From: Bacillota bacterium
GTDB taxonomy: Bacteria > Bacillota > Sulfobacillia > JAJZYS01 > JAJYTV01
Assembly (NCBI GenBank): GCA_021786135.1
Contig: JAJYNV010000106.1
Coordinates: forward strand, 1 to 19,082
Direction of reading: 5' to 3'
DNA: 19,082 nt
The stretch's first letter is position 1; each line of letters starts with the position of its first letter. Both the position numbers and the translations under genes were made by a program. Positions 1 to 6,759 of the stretch are shown one piece after another. Below the pieces are notes generated by a model, which worked only from the letters and a program-made list of their open reading frames with translations, was not told the DNA's origin and ran no database searches.

Positions 1-1746
1 GTCTGCGGCGAGGCCCGCTTCGTCCGCGGCGACCTCGACGAGGGCATGCGCCTCGCGGATGTCGTCATCGAGCAGCGCTACCGCATACCGGCGCTCTACC
101 AGGGCTATCTCGAACCGCATGCGTCGGTCGCCGTGCCCGGGTCTGACGGGCTCACCATCTACACGACGACGCAGGGCCAGTTCGCCGTGCGCGAAGAGGT
201 CGCGACGATGCTCGGCCTGCCGGAACATCGTGTGAAGGTCGTCGCCATGACGGTCGGCGGTGGATTCGGCGCCAAATTTGTCAAGCTCGAGCCGCTTGTC
301 GCCGCTCTGGCGCTGCGACTGGGCCAGCCCGTGCGCATGTTGCTCAGCCGCAGTCTCGACTTCCTGCAGAGCCGGCCAGGGACCTACGCGGAGATCGACG
401 TACGCCTGGGCGCCCGGCGGGATGGAAGCCTGACGGCCCTCGCGGCCGACCTCCTCCTCGATGCCGGTGCCCAGGAGGACGGCACGGTGGGGATCGCCGC
501 CATGCTGATCGGATCGACCTATCGCGTGCCGCACCTCCACGTCGACGGCGTGGAGGTGCTCACGCACAAGACGCCGACCGGCGCCTATCGAGCTCCTGGT
601 GCACCCCAGGCCTACTTCGCGCTCGAATCGGCGATGGATGAGCTGGCCCGCGAGCTTGGTCAGGACCCCTTCGAGCTGAGACTGCGCTCCGCGGTGCAGA
701 AAGGCGACCCGCGCGCCAATGGAGCGCCCTGGCCGCGCATCGGCTTCGTCGAGGCGCTCGAGGCGGCCCGGAGCCATCCGTTCTGGCGCGAGCGCAGCCG
801 CAGCGAGGATGAGGGGTACGGCGTGGCGGCCGGCGGCTGGCCGAGCGGTACCGAGCCTGCGGCGGCGGCCTGCCGCATCAACGGCGACGGAAGCATCACG
901 GTGCAGGTAGGGTCGGTGGACATCACAGGAACGAACACGACCTTCGCGCAGATCGCGGCCGAGGTGTTCGGTGTCGGTGCCGATGCCGTCGCGGTCAAGG
1001 CTGGCGATACGGACACCGCGCCGTACTCGGGCTCGAGCGGTGGCAGCAAGATCACCTTCACCGTGGGCAGCGCCGTGCTTCAGGCGGCGCAGGACGCACG
1101 CCAGCAGGTACTCGAGATGGCGGCGCAAGAGCTCGAGGCGTCGGTGGCGGACCTCGACCTGACGGAAGGCCGCGTCTTCGTGCGCGGCGCACCGAGCAGG
1201 CAGGTGTCCGTGGCCGACCTCGCCCGCCGCACCACGGCCTTCGGGGGGACGGCGGCACCGCTGGTGGGGTGTGGCCGTATCGCGATCAAGCGCGGCGCAC
1301 CCGGCTTCGCCGTGCATGTGGCGCGCGTGCGCGTCGATCGCGGCACCGGGGCGGTGCAGCCGCTCGGCTATCTCGCCGTGCAGGATGTGGGCCGCACATT
1401 GAACCCCATGGCCGTTGAGGGACAGATCCGCGGCGGTGCCGCCCAGTCGATCGGCCGGGCGCTTGGCGAGGAGATGCGCTGGGGCGACTCCGGCCAGCTA
1501 CTCAGCGCCAGTTTCCTCGATTATGCCCTGCCCCGTGCGGCTGACGTGCCACCGATCGAGGTGGCGCTCGTAGAGGTGCCGTCCGAGGAGGGCCCCTTCG
1601 GCGCGAAAGGCGTCGGGGAGCCACCGGCGGTGCCAGGCGCAGCCGCTATCGTGAACGCGGTGGCCGATGCCGTCGGGGTGCGCGTGCGTCAGCTGCCGCT
1701 GCGGCCCGAGGCGGTTCTTGAGGCGCTTGGAAAGGGTGCGCGATGA
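1..1746 (+). CDS. Molybdenum hydroxylase (xanthine dehydrogenase/aldehyde oxidase family) large subunit, 5' truncated
   Basis: The frame is open from base 1, so the gene begins upstream; about 581 residues are visible of a subunit usually near 750-800. It is the molybdopterin-cytosine-dinucleotide-binding catalytic subunit of a Mo hydroxylase. The GGGFGAK motif is at 256-276, the AYRAPG motif of the substrate/cofactor loop at 583-600, and the C-terminal KGVGEPP with the base-acting glutamate at 1618-1620. The AYRxPG form differs from the AYxCSFR loop of true aerobic CO dehydrogenase (CoxL), so an aldehyde, purine or other heterocycle is the more likely substrate. The FAD and 2Fe-2S subunits are not visible and may lie upstream. 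The stop overlaps the next start (ATGA at 1743-1746), so the following HAD gene is translationally coupled. The substrate cannot be assigned from the sequence. Confidence 0.93.
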   Translation, partial: VCGEARFVRGDLDEGMRLADVVIEQRYRIPALYQGYLEPHASVAVPGSDGLTIYTTTQGQFAVREEVATMLGLPEHRVKVVAMTVGGGFGAKFVKLEPLVAALALRLGQPVRMLLSRSLDFLQSRPGTYAEIDVRLGARRDGSLTALAADLLLDAGAQEDGTVGIAAMLIGSTYRVPHLHVDGVEVLTHKTPTGAYRAPGAPQAYFALESAMDELARELGQDPFELRLRSAVQKGDPRANGAPWPRIGFVEALEAARSHPFWRERSRSEDEGYGVAAGGWPSGTEPAAAACRINGDGSITVQVGSVDITGTNTTFAQIAAEVFGVGADAVAVKAGDTDTAPYSGSSGGSKITFTVGSAVLQAAQDARQQVLEMAAQELEASVADLDLTEGRVFVRGAPSRQVSVADLARRTTAFGGTAAPLVGCGRIAIKRGAPGFAVHVARVRVDRGTGAVQPLGYLAVQDVGRTLNPMAVEGQIRGGAAQSIGRALGEEMRWGDSGQLLSASFLDYALPRAADVPPIEVALVEVPSEEGPFGAKGVGEPPAVPGAAAIVNAVADAVGVRVRQLPLRPEAVLEALGKGAR

Positions 1747-2204
1747 TCGGTGTGACGTGGCCCGACGGCTCGCATTGGGAGCTCCGGCATCTTTGCCTCG
1801 ACCTCAACGGCACCCTCGCGCTCGATGGCGTTCTGCTGCCGGGGGTGGCCGACACCCTGCGGGCGCTGGGTGAGGACCTCGAGATCCACTTGCTCACCGC
1901 TGGCACGCACGGCGGCATCGGGGAGGTCGAGCGGCAGCTCGGCGTGAAGGCTGTTCCCATCGGTCGGGGGCCAGAGAAGGAAGCGTATGTGGCGCAGTTG
2001 GGCGCGGAGCACTGCGTCGCCGTCGGCAATGGCCGCAACGACGCCGCCATGCTGCAGCGTGCGCGCCTCGGCATCGCCGTGCTTGGACCGGAGGGGATGT
2101 CGGCAGTGACCGCTCAGGCTGCGGACATCGTGGTGGGTGACATCCTCCGAGGTCTCGAACTCCTGAGACATCCCCTGCGCATCGTCGCCACGCTCAGGCC
2201 CTAG
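1743..2204 (+). CDS. HAD-superfamily protein of the 'soluble P-type ATPase' (COG4087-like) group
   Basis: A 153-residue single-domain HAD protein. Motif I is DLNGT (D20, with N22 where phosphatases usually have Asp), followed by ALDG; motif II threonine is in LLTAGT (T52); motif III lysine is K79 in GPEK; motif IV is GNGRND (95-100). The DxNGT and GNGRND pattern and the short length with little or no cap match what I recall of the COG4087 group, which resembles a free P-domain of P-type ATPases. Replacement of the second motif I Asp suggests altered or weak phosphatase chemistry; this is inference. The ATG overlaps the stop of the Mo-hydroxylase gene by 4 nt, and lutB follows after 22 nt. The physiological substrate is unknown; a role with the Mo enzyme or lactate cluster is only suggested by position. 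Confidence 0.85.
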   Translation: MIGVTWPDGSHWELRHLCLDLNGTLALDGVLLPGVADTLRALGEDLEIHLLTAGTHGGIGEVERQLGVKAVPIGRGPEKEAYVAQLGAEHCVAVGNGRNDAAMLQRARLGIAVLGPEGMSAVTAQAADIVVGDILRGLELLRHPLRIVATLRP

Positions 2205-2226
2205 CCTGCCGGAGGAGGCCGATCGC

Positions 2227-3612
2227 ATGGCAACGGAAGAGCTTGCGGGCAGGGTGGCCGCAGCCGTCGCGAACCGCGGCCTGCACGAGGCGGTCGCACG
2301 CTCGGTGGACCGGCACAGCTATGCAGCCATCGCTGCCCTGACGCCGGACGTGCGCCGGGTGTACAAGGCCAGGGCGCGGGCCGCGCGCCTGCGCTCCGTG
2401 CGGGACCTCGCAAGCCTCGCGGAGCAGTTCATCCGCGAGGCGGAACGGCGGCGAATCGTGGTGCACACAGCCGCCGACGGCGTGGAGGCGGTCGGGATCG
2501 TTCTCGAGATCGCGCGCCAGCACGGCGCACGGCGCATCGTGAAGTCGAAGTCCATGGCCACGGAGGAAGTGGAGCTCAACCGGCAACTGGCCACCGCAGG
2601 CATGCAGGTGCTGGAGACCGATCTCGGCGAGTACATCGTGCAGCTGGCAGGCCAGCGGCCGTCGCACATCGTGGCGCCCTGCCTGCACATGGCCCGCGAC
2701 GAGATCGCGGGGCTCTTCAGCCGCGAAGCGGGCCGCGAGATCGCGAAGGATACTCCTTCGCTTACGGCCTTCGCGCGCGAGCGCCTGCGCGAGGAGTTCC
2801 GCCAGGCGGACCTCGGCATCTCGGGCGGCAACTTCCTGGTCGCCAGTGAAGGAGCCGTGGTGCTGGTGACCAACGAGGGCAACGGGCGCATGTGCACCAC
2901 GCTGCCCAAGGTGCATGTGGCGCTCGTGGGTGTCGAGAAGCTGGTGGCGGACTTCGCCGACATGACGGATGCCTTGCGCATCCTGCCGGTGGCTGCGACC
3001 GGCCAGCTGATCACGAGCTACGTCTCGATCGTGCGCGGTCCCGCCGGCGCGGGCGAGGAGGGGCCCCAGGAGGTCCACGTCGTCCTCATGGACTCCGGGC
3101 GGAGCGAGATCCTTGGCGGGCCCTACGAGGAGGTCCTGGCCTGCATCCGCTGCGGTGCATGTCTCGACATCTGCCCCGTATACAGGCAGACGGGAGGACA
3201 CGCCTACGGATCCGTCTACTCGGGGCCGATCGGAGCGGTGCTCACGCCGCTTCTGAGCTCGGAGAGCGAAGCTCAGGCCCTCCCGTTTCTCAGTTCACTC
3301 TGCGGCGCCTGCACTGACGTATGTCCGGTTGGCATCCATCTGCACGAACACCTCGTGGCGCTTAGGGCGCGCGCCGCCGCGCGCGGGATCGCCTTCCCGG
3401 CCGAGGCCGGGGCATTCCGTGCCTTGCGGCGCCTCTGGACTCCCGGGAGGCGCTATCGTCTCGTGCGCGGTCTCATGCGCGGTGCTCTGCGGCTTGGCGG
3501 CGGGGCGCCCCAGCTGCGGGCCTGGACGAAGGGCCGCCTCCTGCCGCCTGTGGCCCCTCGGCACGTGGCGGATCTGCTCATAGCCGAGGGGCTGATCGAA
3601 GAGGGGCGATAG
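2227..3612 (+). CDS. lutB: LutB-like lactate oxidation iron-sulfur protein
   Basis: 461 residues, the usual size for LutB/LldF (about 470). The N-terminal two thirds is an LUD domain, with the conserved stretch GISGGNFLVASEGAVVLVTN near 198-217. It is followed by two cysteine clusters for 4Fe-4S centres: C306, C309, C312, C316 in CIRCGACLDICP, and C359, C362, C366 in CGACTDVCP. The C-terminal tail matches the family. With LutA and LutC it forms the cytoplasmic, flavin-independent L-lactate:acceptor oxidoreductase making pyruvate. The start is ATG with GGAGGAGG at 2211-2218, 8 nt away. lutA begins 1 nt after the stop. The order here is B-A-C rather than the A-B-C of Bacillus. Substrate is by homology; related complexes in other bacteria may act on other 2-hydroxy acids. 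Confidence 0.92.
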   Translation: MATEELAGRVAAAVANRGLHEAVARSVDRHSYAAIAALTPDVRRVYKARARAARLRSVRDLASLAEQFIREAERRRIVVHTAADGVEAVGIVLEIARQHGARRIVKSKSMATEEVELNRQLATAGMQVLETDLGEYIVQLAGQRPSHIVAPCLHMARDEIAGLFSREAGREIAKDTPSLTAFARERLREEFRQADLGISGGNFLVASEGAVVLVTNEGNGRMCTTLPKVHVALVGVEKLVADFADMTDALRILPVAATGQLITSYVSIVRGPAGAGEEGPQEVHVVLMDSGRSEILGGPYEEVLACIRCGACLDICPVYRQTGGHAYGSVYSGPIGAVLTPLLSSESEAQALPFLSSLCGACTDVCPVGIHLHEHLVALRARAAARGIAFPAEAGAFRALRRLWTPGRRYRLVRGLMRGALRLGGGAPQLRAWTKGRLLPPVAPRHVADLLIAEGLIEEGR

Positions 3613-3613
3613 G

Positions 3614-4333
3614 GTGCGCATAAGGCTGTTCACCACCTGTCTTGGAGATCTCTTCGCGCAGGAGGCGGTCGTGTCGACGGCACGTATACTGCGGCGGTTC
3701 GGTCACGAGATCGAGCTGCCCGAGCAGACCTGCTGCGGCCAGCCGGCCTACAACAGCGGCTTCCAGGAGGACGCGAAGCCGTTCATCCAGCATTTCCTCG
3801 AGCACTTCCGTGGCGCCGACGCTGTCGTGGCACCTTCGGGGTCGTGTGTCGCGATGCTGCGCCACGGGCTTCTGCAGTTCTTTGGCGCGGATCCCGAAGC
3901 GCAGCGTCTCGCCGGCGTCACCTATGAACTGAGCCAGTTCCTCCTCGACGTCGAAGGGCTCATGGCACCCAAGGGGCACTACGAAGCGCGGGCGATCTAC
4001 CATGAGTCTTGCCACCTGTCGCATTGGTTGCATCAGGGCGACCGCGCCAAGGAGCTCCTCGGAGGGATTGAGGGCCTCGAACTCCTGAGTTTTCGGGAGC
4101 CACAACTCTGCTGCGGTTTCGGTGGGACCTTCGCGGTCCACTTCCCGGAGCTTTCGCTGGCTATGGCGGACGAAAAGCTCATGGATATCGAAGCGCCTGC
4201 GCCGGATCTCCTGATCGCGAGCGACCAGGGTTGCCTCTTGCAGCTCGGCGGTCGGCTCGCCGCCAAGGACGAGAGGAAGCCGCAACCCATGCACCTCAGT
4301 GTGCTGCTCGATCGGGCGGGGGTGGGCAAGTGA
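3614..4333 (+). CDS. lutA: LutA-like (Fe-S) oxidoreductase subunit with two CCG domains
   Basis: 239 residues, the family length. Two cysteine-rich CCG (DUF224) repeats are visible: C9, C40-C41 (in TCCGQPAYNSG) and C78, then C133 (ESCHLSHWL), C166-C167 (CCGFGG) and C207. Such repeats bind an Fe-S cluster and are shared with heterodisulfide reductase B-type subunits and glycolate oxidase GlcF. The protein is soluble, with no signal peptide or TM segment. It starts at GTG, 1 nt after the lutB stop, with a GAGGGGCG ribosome-binding sequence at the lutB 3' end. Its stop overlaps the GTG of lutC (GTGA at 4330-4333), which favours stoichiometric production of the three subunits. Assignment to lactate oxidation rests on the neighbours. 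Confidence 0.92.
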   Translation: MRIRLFTTCLGDLFAQEAVVSTARILRRFGHEIELPEQTCCGQPAYNSGFQEDAKPFIQHFLEHFRGADAVVAPSGSCVAMLRHGLLQFFGADPEAQRLAGVTYELSQFLLDVEGLMAPKGHYEARAIYHESCHLSHWLHQGDRAKELLGGIEGLELLSFREPQLCCGFGGTFAVHFPELSLAMADEKLMDIEAPAPDLLIASDQGCLLQLGGRLAAKDERKPQPMHLSVLLDRAGVGK

Positions 4334-4926
4334 GGCAGGAGGAGTTTCTCGAGCGGCTACGGCGCCGACCCGCTGGCCGCCACCTGCCGCCTGCCGAGAG
4401 CGCTCCCGATCTGCCCGCTCCGCCTGCGGACCTTGTGCGGGTCTTCGCGGAGATGGCTACGAAGGCGGGCTGTCGCGTCGCCGAGGGCAGCTTCGATCAG
4501 TTGCGGGCGCGTCTAAAGGACGAGGTGGGCCAGGCGCCGGTCCTCCACGGTGCGGAGGAAGAGGTGCTGCGGCTCTCTGAGGGCCTGGACGAGGTGGACG
4601 TCGACGACCCGTTCGCAGCGGAGTGGGGCGTAGCGCTGGCGGACGGCGGTGTCGCCCGCACAGGCAGCATGTGCTTCGTGCGCCGGCAGGTATCTCCCCT
4701 CACCGCCACGCTCGTGCCGCCGCGGATCGCGGTCCTTGTGCCTGACGCAAAGATCGTGTGGGATCTCAAGGACTATCTGGCGAGTCCGCCCAAGGGTGGA
4801 TCGCTGGCCGTCGTCAGCGGGCCCAGTCGGTCTGCGGATATCGAGAACGACCTCTCGATCGGCGTACACGGTCCGGGCGATGTCCTGGTCCTGCTCTGGC
4901 ACGACGAGCCACAGCAGGCGGAATGA
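4330..4926 (+). CDS. lutC: LutC-like LUD-domain protein
   Basis: 198 residues, slightly short for LutC (about 200-240). It is a single LUD domain, with the conserved ADGGVARTGS segment before residue 120 and IENDLSIGVHGPGDVLVLL at the C-terminus (the IExxxxxGVHGP motif typical of this family). The start is taken at GTG 4330, overlapping the lutA stop. A longer reading upstream would run through lutA coding sequence and is not supported. LutC is the third component of the LutABC lactate oxidation complex; its exact biochemical job is not settled. No lactate permease gene (lctP/lldP type) and no LutR-type regulator is next to the cluster in this window. Confidence 0.9.
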   Translation: MRQEEFLERLRRRPAGRHLPPAESAPDLPAPPADLVRVFAEMATKAGCRVAEGSFDQLRARLKDEVGQAPVLHGAEEEVLRLSEGLDEVDVDDPFAAEWGVALADGGVARTGSMCFVRRQVSPLTATLVPPRIAVLVPDAKIVWDLKDYLASPPKGGSLAVVSGPSRSADIENDLSIGVHGPGDVLVLLWHDEPQQAE

Positions 4927-4939
4927 GTCGGGGCGCCGC

Positions 4940-4975
4940 CTGACGCCGGACGCGAACCAGCGTCAGCCTCCGGCG
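4940..4975. terminator. Overlapping inverted repeats between convergent lutC and HAD-IB genes
   Basis: Only 36 bases separate the two convergent stop codons. Two alternative perfect 7-bp stems lie here: CTGACGC (4940-4946) with GCGTCAG (4960-4966), and CGCCGGA (4944-4950) with TCCGGCG (4969-4975). They share bases and cannot form together. There is no T-run on either side, so a bidirectional terminator is possible but not demonstrated. Confidence 0.35.
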
Positions 4976-5640
4976 CGATGTCCGCGCGAGGGGCCGATGC
5001 GGCGATAGTCGCGTTGCTTGGCCACGGCGAGGAGGCGCTCGTCGGGATGCACGGCCACGGGGCTGCCCACGGCCTCCAGAAGAGGCAGGTCCTCGTAGCC
5101 GTCGGCGTAGTAGCTGCAGGCCGGCCAGTCCGGTTTCCGCTGTCGCGCAGTGAGCTCCGCCTCGACTCGGCGGAGCTTTTCCTCGCCCCGGCACACCGGC
5201 CCGCGCAGGGTACCCTCGTACCGGTCGCCCTCGCGCTCAAGCCGCGTGCAGACGCAGGCGTCGAATCCGAGTTCACGCGCGACCGCTTCCGCGAGGAGGT
5301 CCACGGTGGCGCTGACGAGCCAGAGCTCGATGCCATCTCGGCGCATCGCAGCCATCTCCTCGCGCATCTCGGTGCGCAGGTCTCGGGCCACGTCGCGCGC
5401 CGCACTCTGGACCAGGGGTTCGAGACGCTGGTACTCGAGACCGGAAAGATAGCGAGCGAACGCACCTGGCCACCAGCTGCTCAGCGGTGTCCTGGGCGTG
5501 AGACGCGAGAGCAGGAGCCGGGCGAGCAACAGGAGGAGGCCGCCCCGGCGAACGCCGTGGCGCCAGAGATGCTGCAGAAGACGTGCGTAGGCGTAGCCGT
5601 CGATCAGAGTGCGGTCGAGATCGAAGAAGGCGGCGCGCAG
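4963..5640 (-). CDS. HAD-IB family (SerB-like) phosphatase, probable CTG start
   Basis: 225 residues if started at CTG 5640. Motif I is FFDLDRT (D7, D9), motif II is the serine in WLVSAT, motif III the lysine in GEEK, and motif IV YADGYEDLPLLE, giving a complete HAD-IB (phosphoserine-phosphatase-like) active site with a helical cap between motifs I and II. The only in-frame ATG/GTG/TTG candidate is TTG at 5529, which would delete motif I. AAGGAGG at 5654-5648 sits 7 nt before CTG 5640, and the frame is closed at 5686-5688 by the stop of the upstream ene-reductase gene, which is in the same frame. I therefore place the start at CTG. It is the last gene of the peptidase/ene-reductase operon. 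The substrate is unknown: a phosphomonoester is expected for the family, and serine phosphate is only one option. Confidence 0.82.
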   Translation of the reverse strand: MRAAFFDLDRTLIDGYAYARLLQHLWRHGVRRGGLLLLLARLLLSRLTPRTPLSSWWPGAFARYLSGLEYQRLEPLVQSAARDVARDLRTEMREEMAAMRRDGIELWLVSATVDLLAEAVARELGFDACVCTRLEREGDRYEGTLRGPVCRGEEKLRRVEAELTARQRKPDWPACSYYADGYEDLPLLEAVGSPVAVHPDERLLAVAKQRDYRRIGPSRGHRAGG

Positions 5641-5685
5641 ACAGGTTCCTCCTTTGGAGTCTGCCTTGGCGGCCCCGGAATCCTT

Positions 5686-6702
5686 CTAGAGGTAGGCGCG
5701 GCGGTATTGCTGAGGCGGCGTGGCGGGAACGCCCAGCTCCTGCTCGGCTGCGAGAATCCAGTGCGGGTTGCGCAGGAGACCGCGCGCGATGGCGATGAGA
5801 TCGGCCTGGCCATTGGCGATCGCGGCATCCGCGAGCGCCGCATGATCCATGCAGCCGACCGGCATGGCAGGCACGCCCGCCGCCCGCACTGCCGCGGCGA
5901 GCGGCAGGCGGAATCCCGGCGTCTCCTGCTCGGCCGCCATCGCATTGCCGCCGGAGCTGCAGTCAATCAGATCGATACCGCGCCTTTGGAGTTCCTGGGC
6001 CACCTTGACCGTGTCGTCGAGGCTGTAGCCGCCGGGCACTCCGATCTCGTGCATCGACAGCCGCGTCCAGACGGGCTTGTCGGCCGGCAGGACGGAACGG
6101 ACGTCTTCGGCCACTTCCAGCATGAGACGCTGGCGACCGCCGAGATCGCCGCCGTAGCCGTCGGTGCGGTGGTTGCTGAGAGGCGAGAGGAACTGGTGCA
6201 GGAGATAGCCATGCGCGCCGTGCAGCTCGACGAAGTCGAACCCGGCCGCGTCCGCGCGCCGCGCAGCGGCGACATAAGCGTTCCGGATGCGGGTGATGCC
6301 CGCCGCATCGAGTGCCTGCGGGATGCGGTAGTGGTCGGAGAAGGCGACGGGCGAGGGGCCCACCGCCTCGAACACGGGATCGGCCTTGCGGCCGGCGTGG
6401 CCGAGCTGGATACCGATGCGTGCGCCATAGCTGTGGACGAACTCGACGAGGTGGCGCAGACCCGCGACGTGCGCATCATCCCAGATGCCTATGTCGCCAG
6501 GGCTCAAGCGGCCCTCGGGCGCAACCTGCGTCATCTCCACGATGATGGCGCCCACGCCGCCCACGGCGCGGGCACCATAATGGACGAGATGCCAGTCGGT
6601 GATTGTGCCGTCCTCGCGGGCGGAATATTGGCACATCGGGGACATGACGACGCGGTTGCGCAAGGTGAGGCCACGCTGGCTGAACGTGTCAAACAAGTGC
6701 AT
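5686..6702 (-). CDS. namA: YqjM-type NADPH-dependent ene-reductase (Old Yellow Enzyme family)
   Basis: 338 residues from ATG 6702, the same length as B. subtilis YqjM. The preferred ATG has GGGAGGA at 6718-6712, 9 nt upstream; a start 10 codons further up has no better site. It is an FMN-binding TIM barrel. MSPMCQYSA carries the flavin-tuning cysteine (C24) and Tyr26; HGAHGYLLHQFLSP has the substrate-binding His pair (H161, H164); the C-terminus has YRRAY with Arg335, matching the arginine finger of the 'thermophilic-like' OYE class. It should reduce activated C=C bonds of alpha,beta-unsaturated aldehydes, ketones, maleimides or nitro compounds in the cytoplasm; the native substrate is unknown. 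It lies 57 nt downstream of the S53 peptidase gene and 45 nt upstream of the HAD-IB gene, probably in one transcript. Confidence 0.94.
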   Translation of the reverse strand: MHLFDTFSQRGLTLRNRVVMSPMCQYSAREDGTITDWHLVHYGARAVGGVGAIIVEMTQVAPEGRLSPGDIGIWDDAHVAGLRHLVEFVHSYGARIGIQLGHAGRKADPVFEAVGPSPVAFSDHYRIPQALDAAGITRIRNAYVAAARRADAAGFDFVELHGAHGYLLHQFLSPLSNHRTDGYGGDLGGRQRLMLEVAEDVRSVLPADKPVWTRLSMHEIGVPGGYSLDDTVKVAQELQRRGIDLIDCSSGGNAMAAEQETPGFRLPLAAAVRAAGVPAMPVGCMDHAALADAAIANGQADLIAIARGLLRNPHWILAAEQELGVPATPPQQYRRAYL

Positions 6703-6759
6703 TTGGCGGATTCCTCCCACGCGCGACAGCATACCGCCCGCTTGTGGGCAAGTAAAGTT

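Noticed and set aside
1..1746. Aerobic CO dehydrogenase large subunit (coxL)
   Set aside because: The diagnostic AYxCSFR loop is not present; the equivalent position reads AYRAPG.
2194..3201. A 335-codon minus-strand open frame
   Set aside because: Antisense to lutB; His/Arg-rich shadow translation with no domain.
6728..6751. A promoter between the S53 peptidase and ene-reductase genes (TTGCCC and TATGCT on the minus strand)
   Set aside because: The spacer is only 12 nt, too short for a standard sigma-A promoter.
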